From [Clostridium] symbiosum (GTDB lineage: Bacteria; Bacillota; Clostridia; Lachnospirales; Lachnospiraceae), in NCBI GenBank assembly GCA_036419695.1, contig CP143946.1:2226001-2290000 (forward strand): DNA of 64,000 nucleotides. The letters run 5' to 3'. Positions 33,455-41,737 of this stretch are shown one piece after another (within the stretch, counting starts at the first letter, position 1; each line of letters opens with the position of its first letter). The notes below the pieces were generated by a model. The model was not told the DNA's origin. It saw nothing but the letters and a program-made list of their open reading frames with translations, and did no database searches. The translations under genes and the position numbers were made by a program.

Positions 33455-35275
33455 ATGATTAGTTATAAAGAATTTGAAATCATCAATACTATGCTAAAGA
33501 CGGATAAAATGATTAATAATATTCCGAAGTATGTTTACACAAATGTTCATTATTATGCGTTTAAGTCTCAAAATGAAGTCGCGGAGCTTGTAGAAGGGTT
33601 GAAGGTTAAGGGCTATATTGCAGAGGGGTTAGTTACTAGCCTTGGAAAAAAAGAAATCGAACCTTTGAAGGTTAAGAATGCAGTTATTTTGGCGGCTGGT
33701 GGCGAAGACATCTCCGCGAAGTCTGTCTATTCTATGCCAAAGGGGCTTTTTATGAAGAATGGTGAGACTCTAATCGAGCGGCAGATTCGACAATTGAAGG
33801 AAGTTGATATCAATGACATTACAGTGGTCATTGGTTATAAGCAGGAGTTGTACTTTTTTTTAGTTGACAAGTGGGGCGTGAATCTTGAAATTAATCCTGA
33901 TTTAAAGAAAAATAATATATATTCTCTCTACATTGCGAGGAAATATCTTAGTTCAACCTACATCCTCAATTGCGATAATTATTTTGAAGAGAATCCTTTC
34001 TCTAAGTATGAGTACAATGCTTTTCATGCGACGGTTTATAAAGAAGATGCCCGCAATGAGCTGTTGGTAAAGAAGAATACTTCTGGGCGTATTTTGAAGG
34101 TATACAGCGGAGTAAAAAAAGGCGAGTGCATATATGGCCATGCCTATATTGATACGGATTTGAGCAGAAGACTTGTGCGTTATATGGATGAGGAAATGGA
34201 TGACTTCCGGGTATCGGTCCTTTTTTGGGAAGAGTTTATTTCTCGTCATGCAGATGATCTGGACATATATGCACGAGAATACTCGGCAGACTTCTTATTT
34301 GAGTTTGACTCCATTCAGGAAATACAGAACATAGATGGATTGTTCCTCGGAAACGTTAGCGGTTGGATCAATAATAAGATCTGCTCGGTGCTGAATTGCA
34401 CGGAAGATGAGATCTCTGATATAAACGTTCTTCAGAAGGGGCTCAGTAATATTCTTTTTACTTTTGTGGTCAGAGGTGAGCATTATATTTTCCGCTACCC
34501 AGGAGACAGCACGCATTTTTTTATTTATCGAAAGAATGAGTGCGTTGCTCAGAAACTTGCGGCCAAGGCTCATGCTGATGATACTTATATTTATATCGAT
34601 GAGCAAGGGGCAAAGATTTCTAAATTCCGTGAGAATTGTATCGACCTTCATAGTATCTATTATCAGGATGTAGAGCTAATGAAACGAGTGGCAAAGAAGA
34701 TACGGGCCTTCCATGAGGAAGGCTATGATATGCCCGGATGGGAAGAGTTCAATTATGATCCCTTGGTACAAACTGAGCGCCTATTTAAGGAAGCATCGAG
34801 AATAAAAGGCGATCTTTTTAAGATCTTTGAGAAAGAATGGACAATGATCCGAAAACTGCAGAAGTATGCGGATATGGATGGTATAAAGCATACCATGTGT
34901 CATAATGACATTAATATTGATAATATACTCTTAACGGAGACAACATTAGATATTATTGATTATGAATTTGCAGGTTACAATGATCCAGGATACGACTTTG
35001 GCCGTGTGATTGCCGGTCTGGAGTATGAAGTGGATGAGCCAAAGATACTAGATATCCTGGAGTCTTATTTCGGGCGTCCGGCCACAGAGATAGAACATCT
35101 TCATTGGATGGCGTACTCAGCGATTCACAATTGGTATTATGTTGGCTGGGCACTTTACAAGGAAAGCATCAATGAAAGTAGCCGAGATTGGATGTTGTTT
35201 TTCTTTAAGCAGACTAATAAGCTCGCAAAATGGTGTCTACCCAAGTATGAGATAATGTATGGATCCATAGATTAA
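33455..35275 (+). CDS. LicC-LicA-like fusion: HTH + nucleotidyltransferase + choline-kinase-type phosphotransferase
   Basis: A 606-residue three-part protein. Residues ~1-75 resemble a winged helix (NNIPKYVYTNVHYYAFKSQNEVAELVEGL). Residues ~75-310 are a LicC-type sugar/choline-phosphate nucleotidyltransferase (VKNAVILAAGG, MPKGLFMKNGETLIERQIRQLKE, NCDNYFEENPF). The C-terminal ~290 residues are a choline/ethanolamine kinase: CHNDINIDNILL (catalytic loop) and IDYEFAGYNDPGYDFGRVI (metal-binding). Together these would phosphorylate choline or a similar alcohol and make its CDP derivative. The nucleotidyltransferase signature lacks the usual GxGxR (GGEDISAKS instead). Its base composition is less AT-rich than the preceding genes. 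Confidence 0.82.
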   Translation: MISYKEFEIINTMLKTDKMINNIPKYVYTNVHYYAFKSQNEVAELVEGLKVKGYIAEGLVTSLGKKEIEPLKVKNAVILAAGGEDISAKSVYSMPKGLFMKNGETLIERQIRQLKEVDINDITVVIGYKQELYFFLVDKWGVNLEINPDLKKNNIYSLYIARKYLSSTYILNCDNYFEENPFSKYEYNAFHATVYKEDARNELLVKKNTSGRILKVYSGVKKGECIYGHAYIDTDLSRRLVRYMDEEMDDFRVSVLFWEEFISRHADDLDIYAREYSADFLFEFDSIQEIQNIDGLFLGNVSGWINNKICSVLNCTEDEISDINVLQKGLSNILFTFVVRGEHYIFRYPGDSTHFFIYRKNECVAQKLAAKAHADDTYIYIDEQGAKISKFRENCIDLHSIYYQDVELMKRVAKKIRAFHEEGYDMPGWEEFNYDPLVQTERLFKEASRIKGDLFKIFEKEWTMIRKLQKYADMDGIKHTMCHNDINIDNILLTETTLDIIDYEFAGYNDPGYDFGRVIAGLEYEVDEPKILDILESYFGRPATEIEHLHWMAYSAIHNWYYVGWALYKESINESSRDWMLFFFKQTNKLAKWCLPKYEIMYGSID

Positions 35276-35962
35276 TAATATACATTCATTCAAAAAGAAT
35301 CTGAAAAAATTTGTTTTCTTACATGAAAAATCGTATAAATAAATGACGGAAAATAGTGTGCTTTCAATACTTTTTGGTAGATGCATAATAAACTTAGACA
35401 TTACAACAAAATACAATACGTAAAAGTTGACATAAAAGTATTTGTTTGGCCTGTTGTATTAAAAACTGATAAGTATACTTTAACCATTATTATCTTATAT
35501 AGTAGTATGCTAAAATCATTTTTTCTAATTTCCTTATATCTGCTATTATAAAAGCGTCATGAAATGGTATCAATAGCAAGATACCATTTCATATTTAATT
35601 AGCAATAAGATATTGGGGACATAATTATTAGTTCATAAAAATTATGCATTAAATCCAGAATTTTATATTAAAGAATTAGTTTAGTTTATATGCAATTAGA
35701 TACACTTGCTTACTTTTAATTGATGAGACATTTTGTTTTCAATAACTTTATGAAGAGGTTGCTGTTTTGTGAAATGTTTTTATGCGCACTTCACGAGGAA
35801 ACTTAGTGTTGTCGTTTTAGAAAAGGAATTATTTATTTTTATGTATTGCGTGGGGAAAGGGATCCATAACTGCTCATTTGCTTGTAATTAGTAGTCTATT
35901 GAACGAAAAACTATAAATATCCCCATTTTTGTGTATGACATTATAGGAAGGAATGAAAACCA
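35276..35962. other. AT-rich gap between capsule loci 1 and 2
   Basis: No gene with a start signal is seen. A perfect 12-base hairpin, ATGAAATGGTAT / ATACCATTTCAT (35559-35570, 35581-35592), lacks a T-run but may end the locus 1 transcript. A short ACAACA/TGTTGT inverted pair at 35403 and 35452 is not a full inversion site. Confidence 0.55.
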
Positions 35963-36811
35963 ATGGATTCTATAAACAGTATTAAGATAACTAATACGCT
36001 AGCCACCTATCACCACCACCTGCTAACCGAAGAAAAATCCCCCACCACCATCACCAAATACCTCCGCGACCTCCAAAAATTTCTCACCTACACCGCGGAC
36101 CGCCCCATCACCAAGGAACTGGTCATAACCTACAAAGAGGAACTAAAACAACAATATGCCACCGCCAGCATAAACTCCATGCTGGCTTCCCTCAACCACT
36201 ATTTCGATTTCGCCGGCCTCTATGACTGCAAAGTCAAACAAATAAAGCAACAACGGCGAGTCTACTGCCCGGAGGAAAAGGAACTGTCAAAAGAAGAGTA
36301 CTATCGTCTCATAAAAGCAGCCCAGGACCTGCAAAAAGATCGTCTATCCTTAATCATCCAAACCATCTGCAGCACCGGCATCCGCATCAGCGAACTGGAA
36401 TGTATTACAGTCAGGGCCGCACAAAGCGGAGTAGCCGAAGTCAACTGTAAAGGTAAAAGCCGGCAGATATTCATCCCGCATAAACTAAAAATGATGCTGC
36501 TAAGTTATATCAAGAAGCAGCAAATCCGGCAAGGCCCTATATTCATAACCAAGCAAGGCAACCCCATCAACCGAAGCAACGTATGGCGGGAAATGAAAAA
36601 TCTGTGTGAAATAGCCCAGGTGAGAGAAAACAAAGTCTTTCCCCACAACCTCCGCCATCTTTTTGCAAAGACCTACTATAAGATGGAAAAAGACATCTCG
36701 AAGCTTGCAGATTTACTTGGACACAGCAGTATAAACACCACAAGAATTTATATTATATCATCGGGAGAAGAGCACAGACGGCAAATCGATAAAATGAAAT
36801 TACTATTATAA
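35963..36811 (+). CDS. Tyrosine recombinase Int2 (inverts the locus 2 promoter segment)
   Basis: A 282-residue paralogue of Int1 with the full catalytic set: Arg in GIRISEL, Lys in CKGKSRQI, HNLRH, LGHS, and the Tyr in NTTRIYI. The core-binding domain precedes a VYCPEEKEL linker identical in all three paralogues. GGAAGGA lies ~10 bases before the ATG. The coding strand is unusually C-rich, especially over the first 300 bases with repeated CCACC-type codons, unlike int1 and int3 with their purine-rich coding strands. The first inversion site begins 45 bases after the stop. Confidence 0.93.
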   Translation: MDSINSIKITNTLATYHHHLLTEEKSPTTITKYLRDLQKFLTYTADRPITKELVITYKEELKQQYATASINSMLASLNHYFDFAGLYDCKVKQIKQQRRVYCPEEKELSKEEYYRLIKAAQDLQKDRLSLIIQTICSTGIRISELECITVRAAQSGVAEVNCKGKSRQIFIPHKLKMMLLSYIKKQQIRQGPIFITKQGNPINRSNVWREMKNLCEIAQVRENKVFPHNLRHLFAKTYYKMEKDISKLADLLGHSSINTTRIYIISSGEEHRRQIDKMKLLL

Positions 36812-36855
36812 GAAATGCGGAAGAACGAATAAATACTAAAACAATACTGTTAATT

Positions 36856-36879
36856 ACAACATAATATAGATTATGTCGT
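36856..36879 (+). repeat. Inversion site 2-A
   Basis: Arms ACAACATAAT and ATTATGTCGT around core ATAG (36866-36869). The distal half of the right arm carries one C in place of the consensus T. Confidence 0.88.
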
Positions 36880-36985
36880 ATTATACACCTAAAAGTCTAA
36901 AACGTCTATTGGAAAGTTAATATTTTCTAAAATATTTATTAAAATTTAAATATCACTTCTTTGTAAATATCCATTTAATTCCCAT

Positions 36986-37014
36986 ATTATACCAATTAAG
37001 TTTCGATAATGCAA
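36986..37014 (-). promoter_or_regulatory. Promoter inside invertible segment 2 (facing int2)
   Basis: On the minus strand TTGCAT (37009-37014) and TATAAT (36986-36991) have a 17-base spacer, with TGG before the -10 (TGnTATAAT). On the plus strand a weaker TTGTAA / TATTAT pair with an 18-base spacer overlaps the same place (36961-36990), so some opposite transcription cannot be excluded. Confidence 0.72.
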
Positions 37015-37189
37015 TATTATCGCATGTTGTTTTTTATTTTAATCTCATTAATGCATATTTATAATTTACAAAATAATCCAATATTTACAATTTTTACCAT
37101 CCCATATTTACAATATTCCCCTTTTTTCTTAACCATATCAAAAAAAATTCCATATCTATTTATTTAAATTTCCAAAATCCAAAAATCGC

Positions 37190-37213
37190 ACAACATAATC
37201 TATATTATGTGGT
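37190..37213 (-). repeat. Inversion site 2-B
   Basis: Arms ACAACATAAT and ATTATGTGGT around core CTAT (37200-37203), the reverse complement of the 2-A core. Confidence 0.88.
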
Positions 37214-37220
37214 TTCTTTT

Positions 37221-37244
37221 ACAACATAATCTATATTATGTTGT
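37221..37244 (-). repeat. Inversion site 2-C
   Basis: Perfect arms ACAACATAAT and ATTATGTTGT around core CTAT (37231-37234). It is a direct repeat of 2-B at 31-base spacing. A half-arm ATTATGTT recurs at 37267-37274. Confidence 0.88.
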
Positions 37245-37310
37245 TACCCCATTAAATCATACCAATATTATGTTATTTCACCTGACACTGTTAATGTAGG
37301 GAGCAGATCA

Positions 37311-38045
37311 ATGTTACAGCCAATAAAAGGGATAATCGACATCCATACTCATATTATCCCCAAAGCAGATGATGGATCCAGGTACCTGGGAGAAACCAGA
37401 TACCTGCTGAAGGAGGCATATGCCCAGGGTGTCCGTGGAGTGGTTGCTACGCCGCATTATATCCGAGGACATAATAAAATGAGCGCCAGCCAGATTTTGG
37501 ATACTTTAAAAAAAGTGAAAAAAGCAGCAAGTGAGATTGCCTCAGATTTAACGATTTATTCCGGTGAGGAGTTATTTTATCAAGAGGAAATAGTGGAAGC
37601 GCTGCAGTCCGGCCGGGCTTTAACGCTGGGAAATACCAGATATGTTCTAATCGAATTTTCCACTTCTGTTTCATATAAAGATGTGTATAAGGCAGTACGC
37701 CACCTTACTCTGGCCGGATATATTCCGGTACTGGCACATATTGAACGATACTCCTGTTTGAGGAAAGCCGGATGCATTGAGGAACTGATTCAGGCAGGTG
37801 CTTATATGCAGATGAATTATGGCAGCTTGACAGGGATTAGTCATCCGGTCGATCGGCTGTGGTGCAGAAGGGCAGTAAAAGAAGGTAAAATTCATCTGCT
37901 GGGAACGGACATGCATCGCCTGGATTACCGCCCGCCGGAACTAAAAAAAGCAGTGGAATGGCTGCAAAAGGACTGCGGAATGGAAACGTTTAAAAGGCTG
38001 ACCTACTATCAACCTAAAAAACTTCTGAACGGTGAATTGATTTAA
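37311..38045 (+). CDS. cpsB: CpsB/YwqE-type PHP-domain tyrosine phosphatase, locus 2
   Basis: A 244-residue paralogue of the locus 1 phosphatase, with the same metal ligands: GIIDIHTHIIPKADDG, ATPHYIRGH, GEELF, AHIERY and TDMHRLDYRPPE. AGGGAG lies 7 bases before the ATG, 67 bases beyond inversion site 2-C. The 38046-38216 gap downstream contains short tandem-like AAGTAA / TAAGTAATAAG repeats and no gene. Confidence 0.9.
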   Translation: MLQPIKGIIDIHTHIIPKADDGSRYLGETRYLLKEAYAQGVRGVVATPHYIRGHNKMSASQILDTLKKVKKAASEIASDLTIYSGEELFYQEEIVEALQSGRALTLGNTRYVLIEFSTSVSYKDVYKAVRHLTLAGYIPVLAHIERYSCLRKAGCIEELIQAGAYMQMNYGSLTGISHPVDRLWCRRAVKEGKIHLLGTDMHRLDYRPPELKKAVEWLQKDCGMETFKRLTYYQPKKLLNGELI

Positions 38046-38216
38046 AAGATTTAACGTTCCTAATAAAAGAATAATTAGCAAGTAAGTAAAATCTTTAAGT
38101 AATAAGAAAAACAGTAAGTAATAAGTTAAAAAGGTAAGTAAGAAGATAGATTGATAGATTAATAGGTAAGAAGATAAATTAGAAAGATTAACTTAAGGAA
38201 GAAAAGGGCTTTAGAA

Positions 38217-39056
38217 ATGGAAAAGATGTACACAGAAGACAAAGAAAAGATAGAGATTGATCTGCGCGAACTACTTTTTGAACTGAAAAAAAGATTATGG
38301 CTGATTATCGTGGCGCTGATTCTGGGAATTGGCATTGTGGGCGCCGGCAGCGCATTTTTAATAACTCCCCAATATAAATCGGAAGCGAAGTTATACATAT
38401 TATCAAAGGAAACAACCCTGACTTCTCTGGCGGATCTGCAAATTGGAAGTCAGCTTACACAGGACTATAAGGTGTTGGTCAGCAGCCGTCCGGTTATGGA
38501 GGGGGTAATCAATCATCTTAATTTAGACTATTCTTATAAGGAACTGGCCGGTAAGCTGACTGTGGAAAACCCGCAGAATACCAGAATTTTATCTTTAACA
38601 GTGCGGGATGAGAATCCCTATATGGCCAAACAGATTGTAGATGACATCGCCAACACAGCCTCCGACTACATTGGAGAAATTATGGAAATGGTACCACCGA
38701 AAATGATTGAAGATGGTGTGGTCGCATCTGAGCCGTACAGTCCCAGCATAAAGAGAAATGCACTACTCGGAGGAATTCTGGCAGTGTTTTTAATCTGTGC
38801 ACTGATAGCGGTTCGTGTTGTCTTTAACGATACGGTCAAGAGCGAAGAGGATGTCGAAAGATATCTGAGTATGCCTGTACTGGCTGTTATACCGAAAAAG
38901 AGGGAAAAAGGCAAGAAAAAAGAAAAAAACAAATCAATGGAAGAAGCTAAAAAGGAAAAGACGATAAAGGAAGAGGAAAAATGGGATAAGTCCCTGGAAA
39001 AAGGACTTAAAGAGGAAGTAAAGGGACATAAAGAGGAGGAGCAGATAAATGGATAA
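38217..39056 (+). CDS. cpsC: CpsC/Wzz-type chain-length determinant, locus 2
   Basis: A 279-residue protein with the same plan as locus 1: IEIDLRELLFELKKRL, first membrane segment, ITPQYKSEAKLYILSKETTLTSLADLQ, second segment (LLGGILAVFLICALIAVRVVF) and MPVLAVIPKK. The cytoplasmic tail here is an extreme Lys/Glu-rich stretch (KKKEKNKSMEEAKKEKTIKEEEKW and onwards). It overlaps cpsD by eight bases. Confidence 0.9.
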   Translation: MEKMYTEDKEKIEIDLRELLFELKKRLWLIIVALILGIGIVGAGSAFLITPQYKSEAKLYILSKETTLTSLADLQIGSQLTQDYKVLVSSRPVMEGVINHLNLDYSYKELAGKLTVENPQNTRILSLTVRDENPYMAKQIVDDIANTASDYIGEIMEMVPPKMIEDGVVASEPYSPSIKRNALLGGILAVFLICALIAVRVVFNDTVKSEEDVERYLSMPVLAVIPKKREKGKKKEKNKSMEEAKKEKTIKEEEKWDKSLEKGLKEEVKGHKEEEQING

Positions 39057-39750
39057 CGAAGTCTTTTTAAAAAGAACGGCAATAGAAGATTATCAATATA
39101 ATGAGGCAATGAAAACACTTCGTACGAATATCCAGTTTTCGGGTACAGGTATCCAGGTTGTCATGCTTACCAGTTCGGTTCCCAGTGAAGGGAAGAGTGA
39201 GACTACGTTTCATTTGGCGGCGTCCCTGGCTCAATTGGATAAAAAGGTTCTTTTAATTGACGCAGACATCCGTAAATCTATTCTCGTAACACGGTATCAG
39301 CTGGATCGGAGGGTAGATGGCCTGTCCCAATATCTCAGCGGACAAAAAAAATTGAATGAAGTAGTTTATACGACAAATCTGCCGAATCTGACTATGATTT
39401 TTTCCGGTCCCTACTCTCCTAATCCGGCAGAGCTGTTGGCAGAACCGCTTTTTGATAAATTAATTGGATGGGGGAGAGAAAACTTCGACTACATCATAAT
39501 TGATACGCCTCCAATGGGGAACCTGATCGATGGTGCAATTATCGGACGCAATTGTGACGGTGCAATACTGGTTATTGAGAGCGGCAAGATTAGCCATCGT
39601 CTTCTTCAGAAAGTGAAGGGACAGCTCGAAAAGAGCGGGTGCCGGATTTTAGGCGCGGTGCTGAATAAGGTAGATGTCAGACAGAACAGTTACTACTATT
39701 ATGGGAAATATGGAAAATATTACGGAAAAGAATATAGTAACAAGTCATAA
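39049..39750 (+). CDS. cpsD: CpsD-type bacterial tyrosine kinase, locus 2
   Basis: A 233-residue BY-kinase: Walker A SSVPSEGKSETT, A' VLLIDADIRKS, Walker B YIIIDTPP, and C-terminal tyrosine cluster NSYYYYGKYGKYYG. It is translated from a start overlapping cpsC, with AGGAGGAG upstream. It pairs with the CpsC of this locus. Confidence 0.92.
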   Translation: MDNEVFLKRTAIEDYQYNEAMKTLRTNIQFSGTGIQVVMLTSSVPSEGKSETTFHLAASLAQLDKKVLLIDADIRKSILVTRYQLDRRVDGLSQYLSGQKKLNEVVYTTNLPNLTMIFSGPYSPNPAELLAEPLFDKLIGWGRENFDYIIIDTPPMGNLIDGAIIGRNCDGAILVIESGKISHRLLQKVKGQLEKSGCRILGAVLNKVDVRQNSYYYYGKYGKYYGKEYSNKS

Positions 39751-39807
39751 ATAGCTTGTGATACAACAAACTGCAGCAGAAAGCTGCCAGGGAGAATATA
39801 GTGAAGC

Positions 39808-40896
39808 ATGAGTAAAAAGAAGGATGAATCTGCCGAAAAAGAACTGCATGATATTAGAAAAAAGAACCCGGCAGAGAATATAAAGAAGCAAAAGTGGCCG
39901 ATTGTTTTATTGGTATTTTGTATAGCAGGCGTTTTTTTAATGTTTGCGAACCAAAATTATTTGCAGAAAAAAACGAAAAAATTGGTGGAGGCCGGAAATA
40001 CGGCCGAAGCCGCCGTTTCTTCAGGGACAGCATCGAAAGAAATCATCGAACTGGATGGAAACAAATATAGAAGAAACACCTCAATCCGCGCGATTCTTTG
40101 TATTGGTGTGGACACAGAAGGGGATATGGAACAGAAAACTGCCTCCGGAATGGCTGGACAGGCAGACGGCCTTTTTCTGGTGGCCCAGGATATGGCCAGA
40201 GACACGGTCAGGATTTTAATGATTCCCCGAGATACAATGACGGAGATTACTTTGTTTGATTTAATGAGAAATGAGCTGGGAAAAGATGTCCAGCATCTGA
40301 CTCTGGCTTATGCTTATGGAGACGGCAGGGAAAAGAGCTGCGAGCTCCTTTCGGAGGCTGTCTCAGATTTATGTTTTGGAATACGTCTTGACGGATATCT
40401 GGCAATGAACGTCAGTTCCATCTCTCTCTTAAATGATGCGGTAGGAGGAGTAACCGTTACCGTAAAAGAAGAAGGGCTGGAAGTAAGGGATCCAATACTT
40501 AAAAAAGGAAACACCGTACACTTAAACGGAAAGCAGGCAGAGATTTTTGTGCGTTACCGTGATATTACGAAGTCACAGACGGCTCTCAGCAGGATGGATC
40601 GACAAAAACAATATATGCAGGCCTATTTTGAAACCGCTAAAGAAGAGGCGGGAAAGGACAATGAACTGATAACAAGGCTTGTCAATGATATAGAAGAACA
40701 CATGATTACTAATATGGCTAAAGACCAGTATCTCGATATGGGCCTGGCAGTCTTAAACAGCCAGCAGCAACTGGGAGAAAATGATTTCTTATCAATACCG
40801 GGCCAGGCGGTAGAGACGATCAATTTTGATGAATTTTACCCGGACCTGGATGAATTGAAACGGATCATAATAGAACTGTTCTACAAAGAAATATAA
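39808..40896 (+). CDS. LytR-CpsA-Psr (LCP) family ligase, locus 2
   Basis: A 362-residue LCP protein: a basic cytoplasmic N-terminus, one membrane segment (WPIVLLVFCIAGVFLMF), then the LCP domain with RAILCIGVDT, ILMIPRDTMTEI and VRYRDITKSQTALSRMDRQKQYM. In locus 2 it follows cpsD directly, because the initiating transferase lies further downstream as a short PglC-like enzyme. It probably attaches the finished polymer to the wall. Confidence 0.9.
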   Translation: MSKKKDESAEKELHDIRKKNPAENIKKQKWPIVLLVFCIAGVFLMFANQNYLQKKTKKLVEAGNTAEAAVSSGTASKEIIELDGNKYRRNTSIRAILCIGVDTEGDMEQKTASGMAGQADGLFLVAQDMARDTVRILMIPRDTMTEITLFDLMRNELGKDVQHLTLAYAYGDGREKSCELLSEAVSDLCFGIRLDGYLAMNVSSISLLNDAVGGVTVTVKEEGLEVRDPILKKGNTVHLNGKQAEIFVRYRDITKSQTALSRMDRQKQYMQAYFETAKEEAGKDNELITRLVNDIEEHMITNMAKDQYLDMGLAVLNSQQQLGENDFLSIPGQAVETINFDEFYPDLDELKRIIIELFYKEI

Positions 40897-40926
40897 CAGG
40901 AAAAGCGTGATACGGATGCCTAACGG

Positions 40927-40953
40927 CAATAACTAGCAAAATGCTATTTATTG
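40927..40953 (+). other. Conserved hairpin upstream of the secreted-protein gene, locus 2
   Basis: CAATAACTAGC (40927-40937) pairs with GCTATTTATTG (40943-40953) around AAAAT. It is the locus 2 counterpart of 23746-23779, with the same stem and a shortened loop. Confidence 0.55.
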
Positions 40954-40986
40954 ATAAAAATTAGAAGAAAGGAAGGGTGATGTGAC

Positions 40987-41523
40987 ATGAAGAGGAAAAT
41001 CGTAGGAGTGTTAACCGCTGCTGTCCTGATGACACAGCCTTTTACAGCTCTGGCAGGCTCACGCTCGTCTCAAGGCGTACCTACGCTCAGTAGTTCGACG
41101 CAGTCGATGATCAGTGGTGAACTGAATGCAAGTTCAGCTCCAACTGGTACTGCCGGCAGTTCAGTTTCGCTCAGTACAGATCGTAGTGTTTACGAGAATG
41201 CCGGAATTGCCTGGGATGTAATCGAAAAGATTAACACCATCAATGCAGGCGTAGAGCCTCTGTACCGCACAATCGGAACGAACAATATGGTTGGTTATGT
41301 TCCTTTAGCACCGGTGCAGGCAGCAGTTGTCAGCGGTTCCACCACATTAAGCCTGTATGTTCCAAACCTGGTAGAAGGTCTGAATGATGTTCAGATTCTG
41401 TACTACAATCAGGCAACACGTACATGGGAACTGATGGCTCCAACCAGCATCAACTATGCAACAAAAGAAATTTCCGTTACTTTAAGCGGAACAACACCAT
41501 TTACCATTGTTTATAAAAAATAA
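40987..41523 (+). CDS. Secreted capsule-locus protein of unknown function, locus 2
   Basis: A 178-residue paralogue of the 23813 gene: signal peptide (MKRKIVGVLTAAVLMTQPFTALA), Ser-rich linker, and the same C-terminal domain (GIAWDVIEKINTINAGVEPLYRTIG, LYVPNLVEGLNDVQILYYNQATRTWELMAP, SINYATKEISVTLSGTTPFTIVYKK). GAAAGGAAGG lies upstream. Conservation of the folded domain with divergence of the linker implies a selected extracellular function. The family is not recognised. Confidence 0.82.
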   Translation: MKRKIVGVLTAAVLMTQPFTALAGSRSSQGVPTLSSSTQSMISGELNASSAPTGTAGSSVSLSTDRSVYENAGIAWDVIEKINTINAGVEPLYRTIGTNNMVGYVPLAPVQAAVVSGSTTLSLYVPNLVEGLNDVQILYYNQATRTWELMAPTSINYATKEISVTLSGTTPFTIVYKK

Positions 41524-41542
41524 ACTTTGGTAAGTGAGACTC

Positions 41543-41577
41543 AGGGACTGCCCCAGTTATTCTTGGGGCAGGTTCCC
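41543..41577 (+). other. Intercistronic hairpin
   Basis: CTGCCCCA (41548-41555) pairs with TGGGGCAG (41564-41571), extended by GGGA/TTCCC. There is no T-run, so it is more likely a processing or attenuation element than a full terminator. No gene is seen between 41524 and 41737. Confidence 0.45.
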
Positions 41578-41737
41578 GACCTTACGTAGAATTAAGAGAA
41601 AAATTTTCGCGGGATTACTTAAAAGAATCACATCTGTATAACGATGCTAATGGATTCTGTATGAACCCAAAAACCGGCTTAATTATATAACGCGGAATTA
41701 ATATATATGAAAAAAATGGAAGGATATAAAAAAGTTT

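Larger units (their letters stand above)
36856..37244. other. Invertible promoter segment of capsule locus 2
   Basis: One site on the recombinase side (2-A) faces two opposite-orientation sites on the capsule side (2-B, 2-C). Inversion can use either partner, giving segments of 358 or 389 bases. The AT-rich interior has no gene. A near-consensus promoter on the minus strand (36986-37014) points at int2, so the drawn orientation looks OFF for cpsB. Confidence 0.82.

Noticed and set aside
35403..35458. ACAACA / TGTTGT inverted pair as an additional inversion site
   Set aside because: Only 6-7 bases match the arms, there is no core and no second copy; it is likely chance in AT-rich DNA.
36961..36990. 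Plus-strand promoter TTGTAA-18-TATTAT in segment 2 as evidence for the ON state
   Set aside because: It overlaps a much better minus-strand promoter with a perfect extended -10, and the minus-strand arrangement recurs in all three segments; kept only as a caveat.
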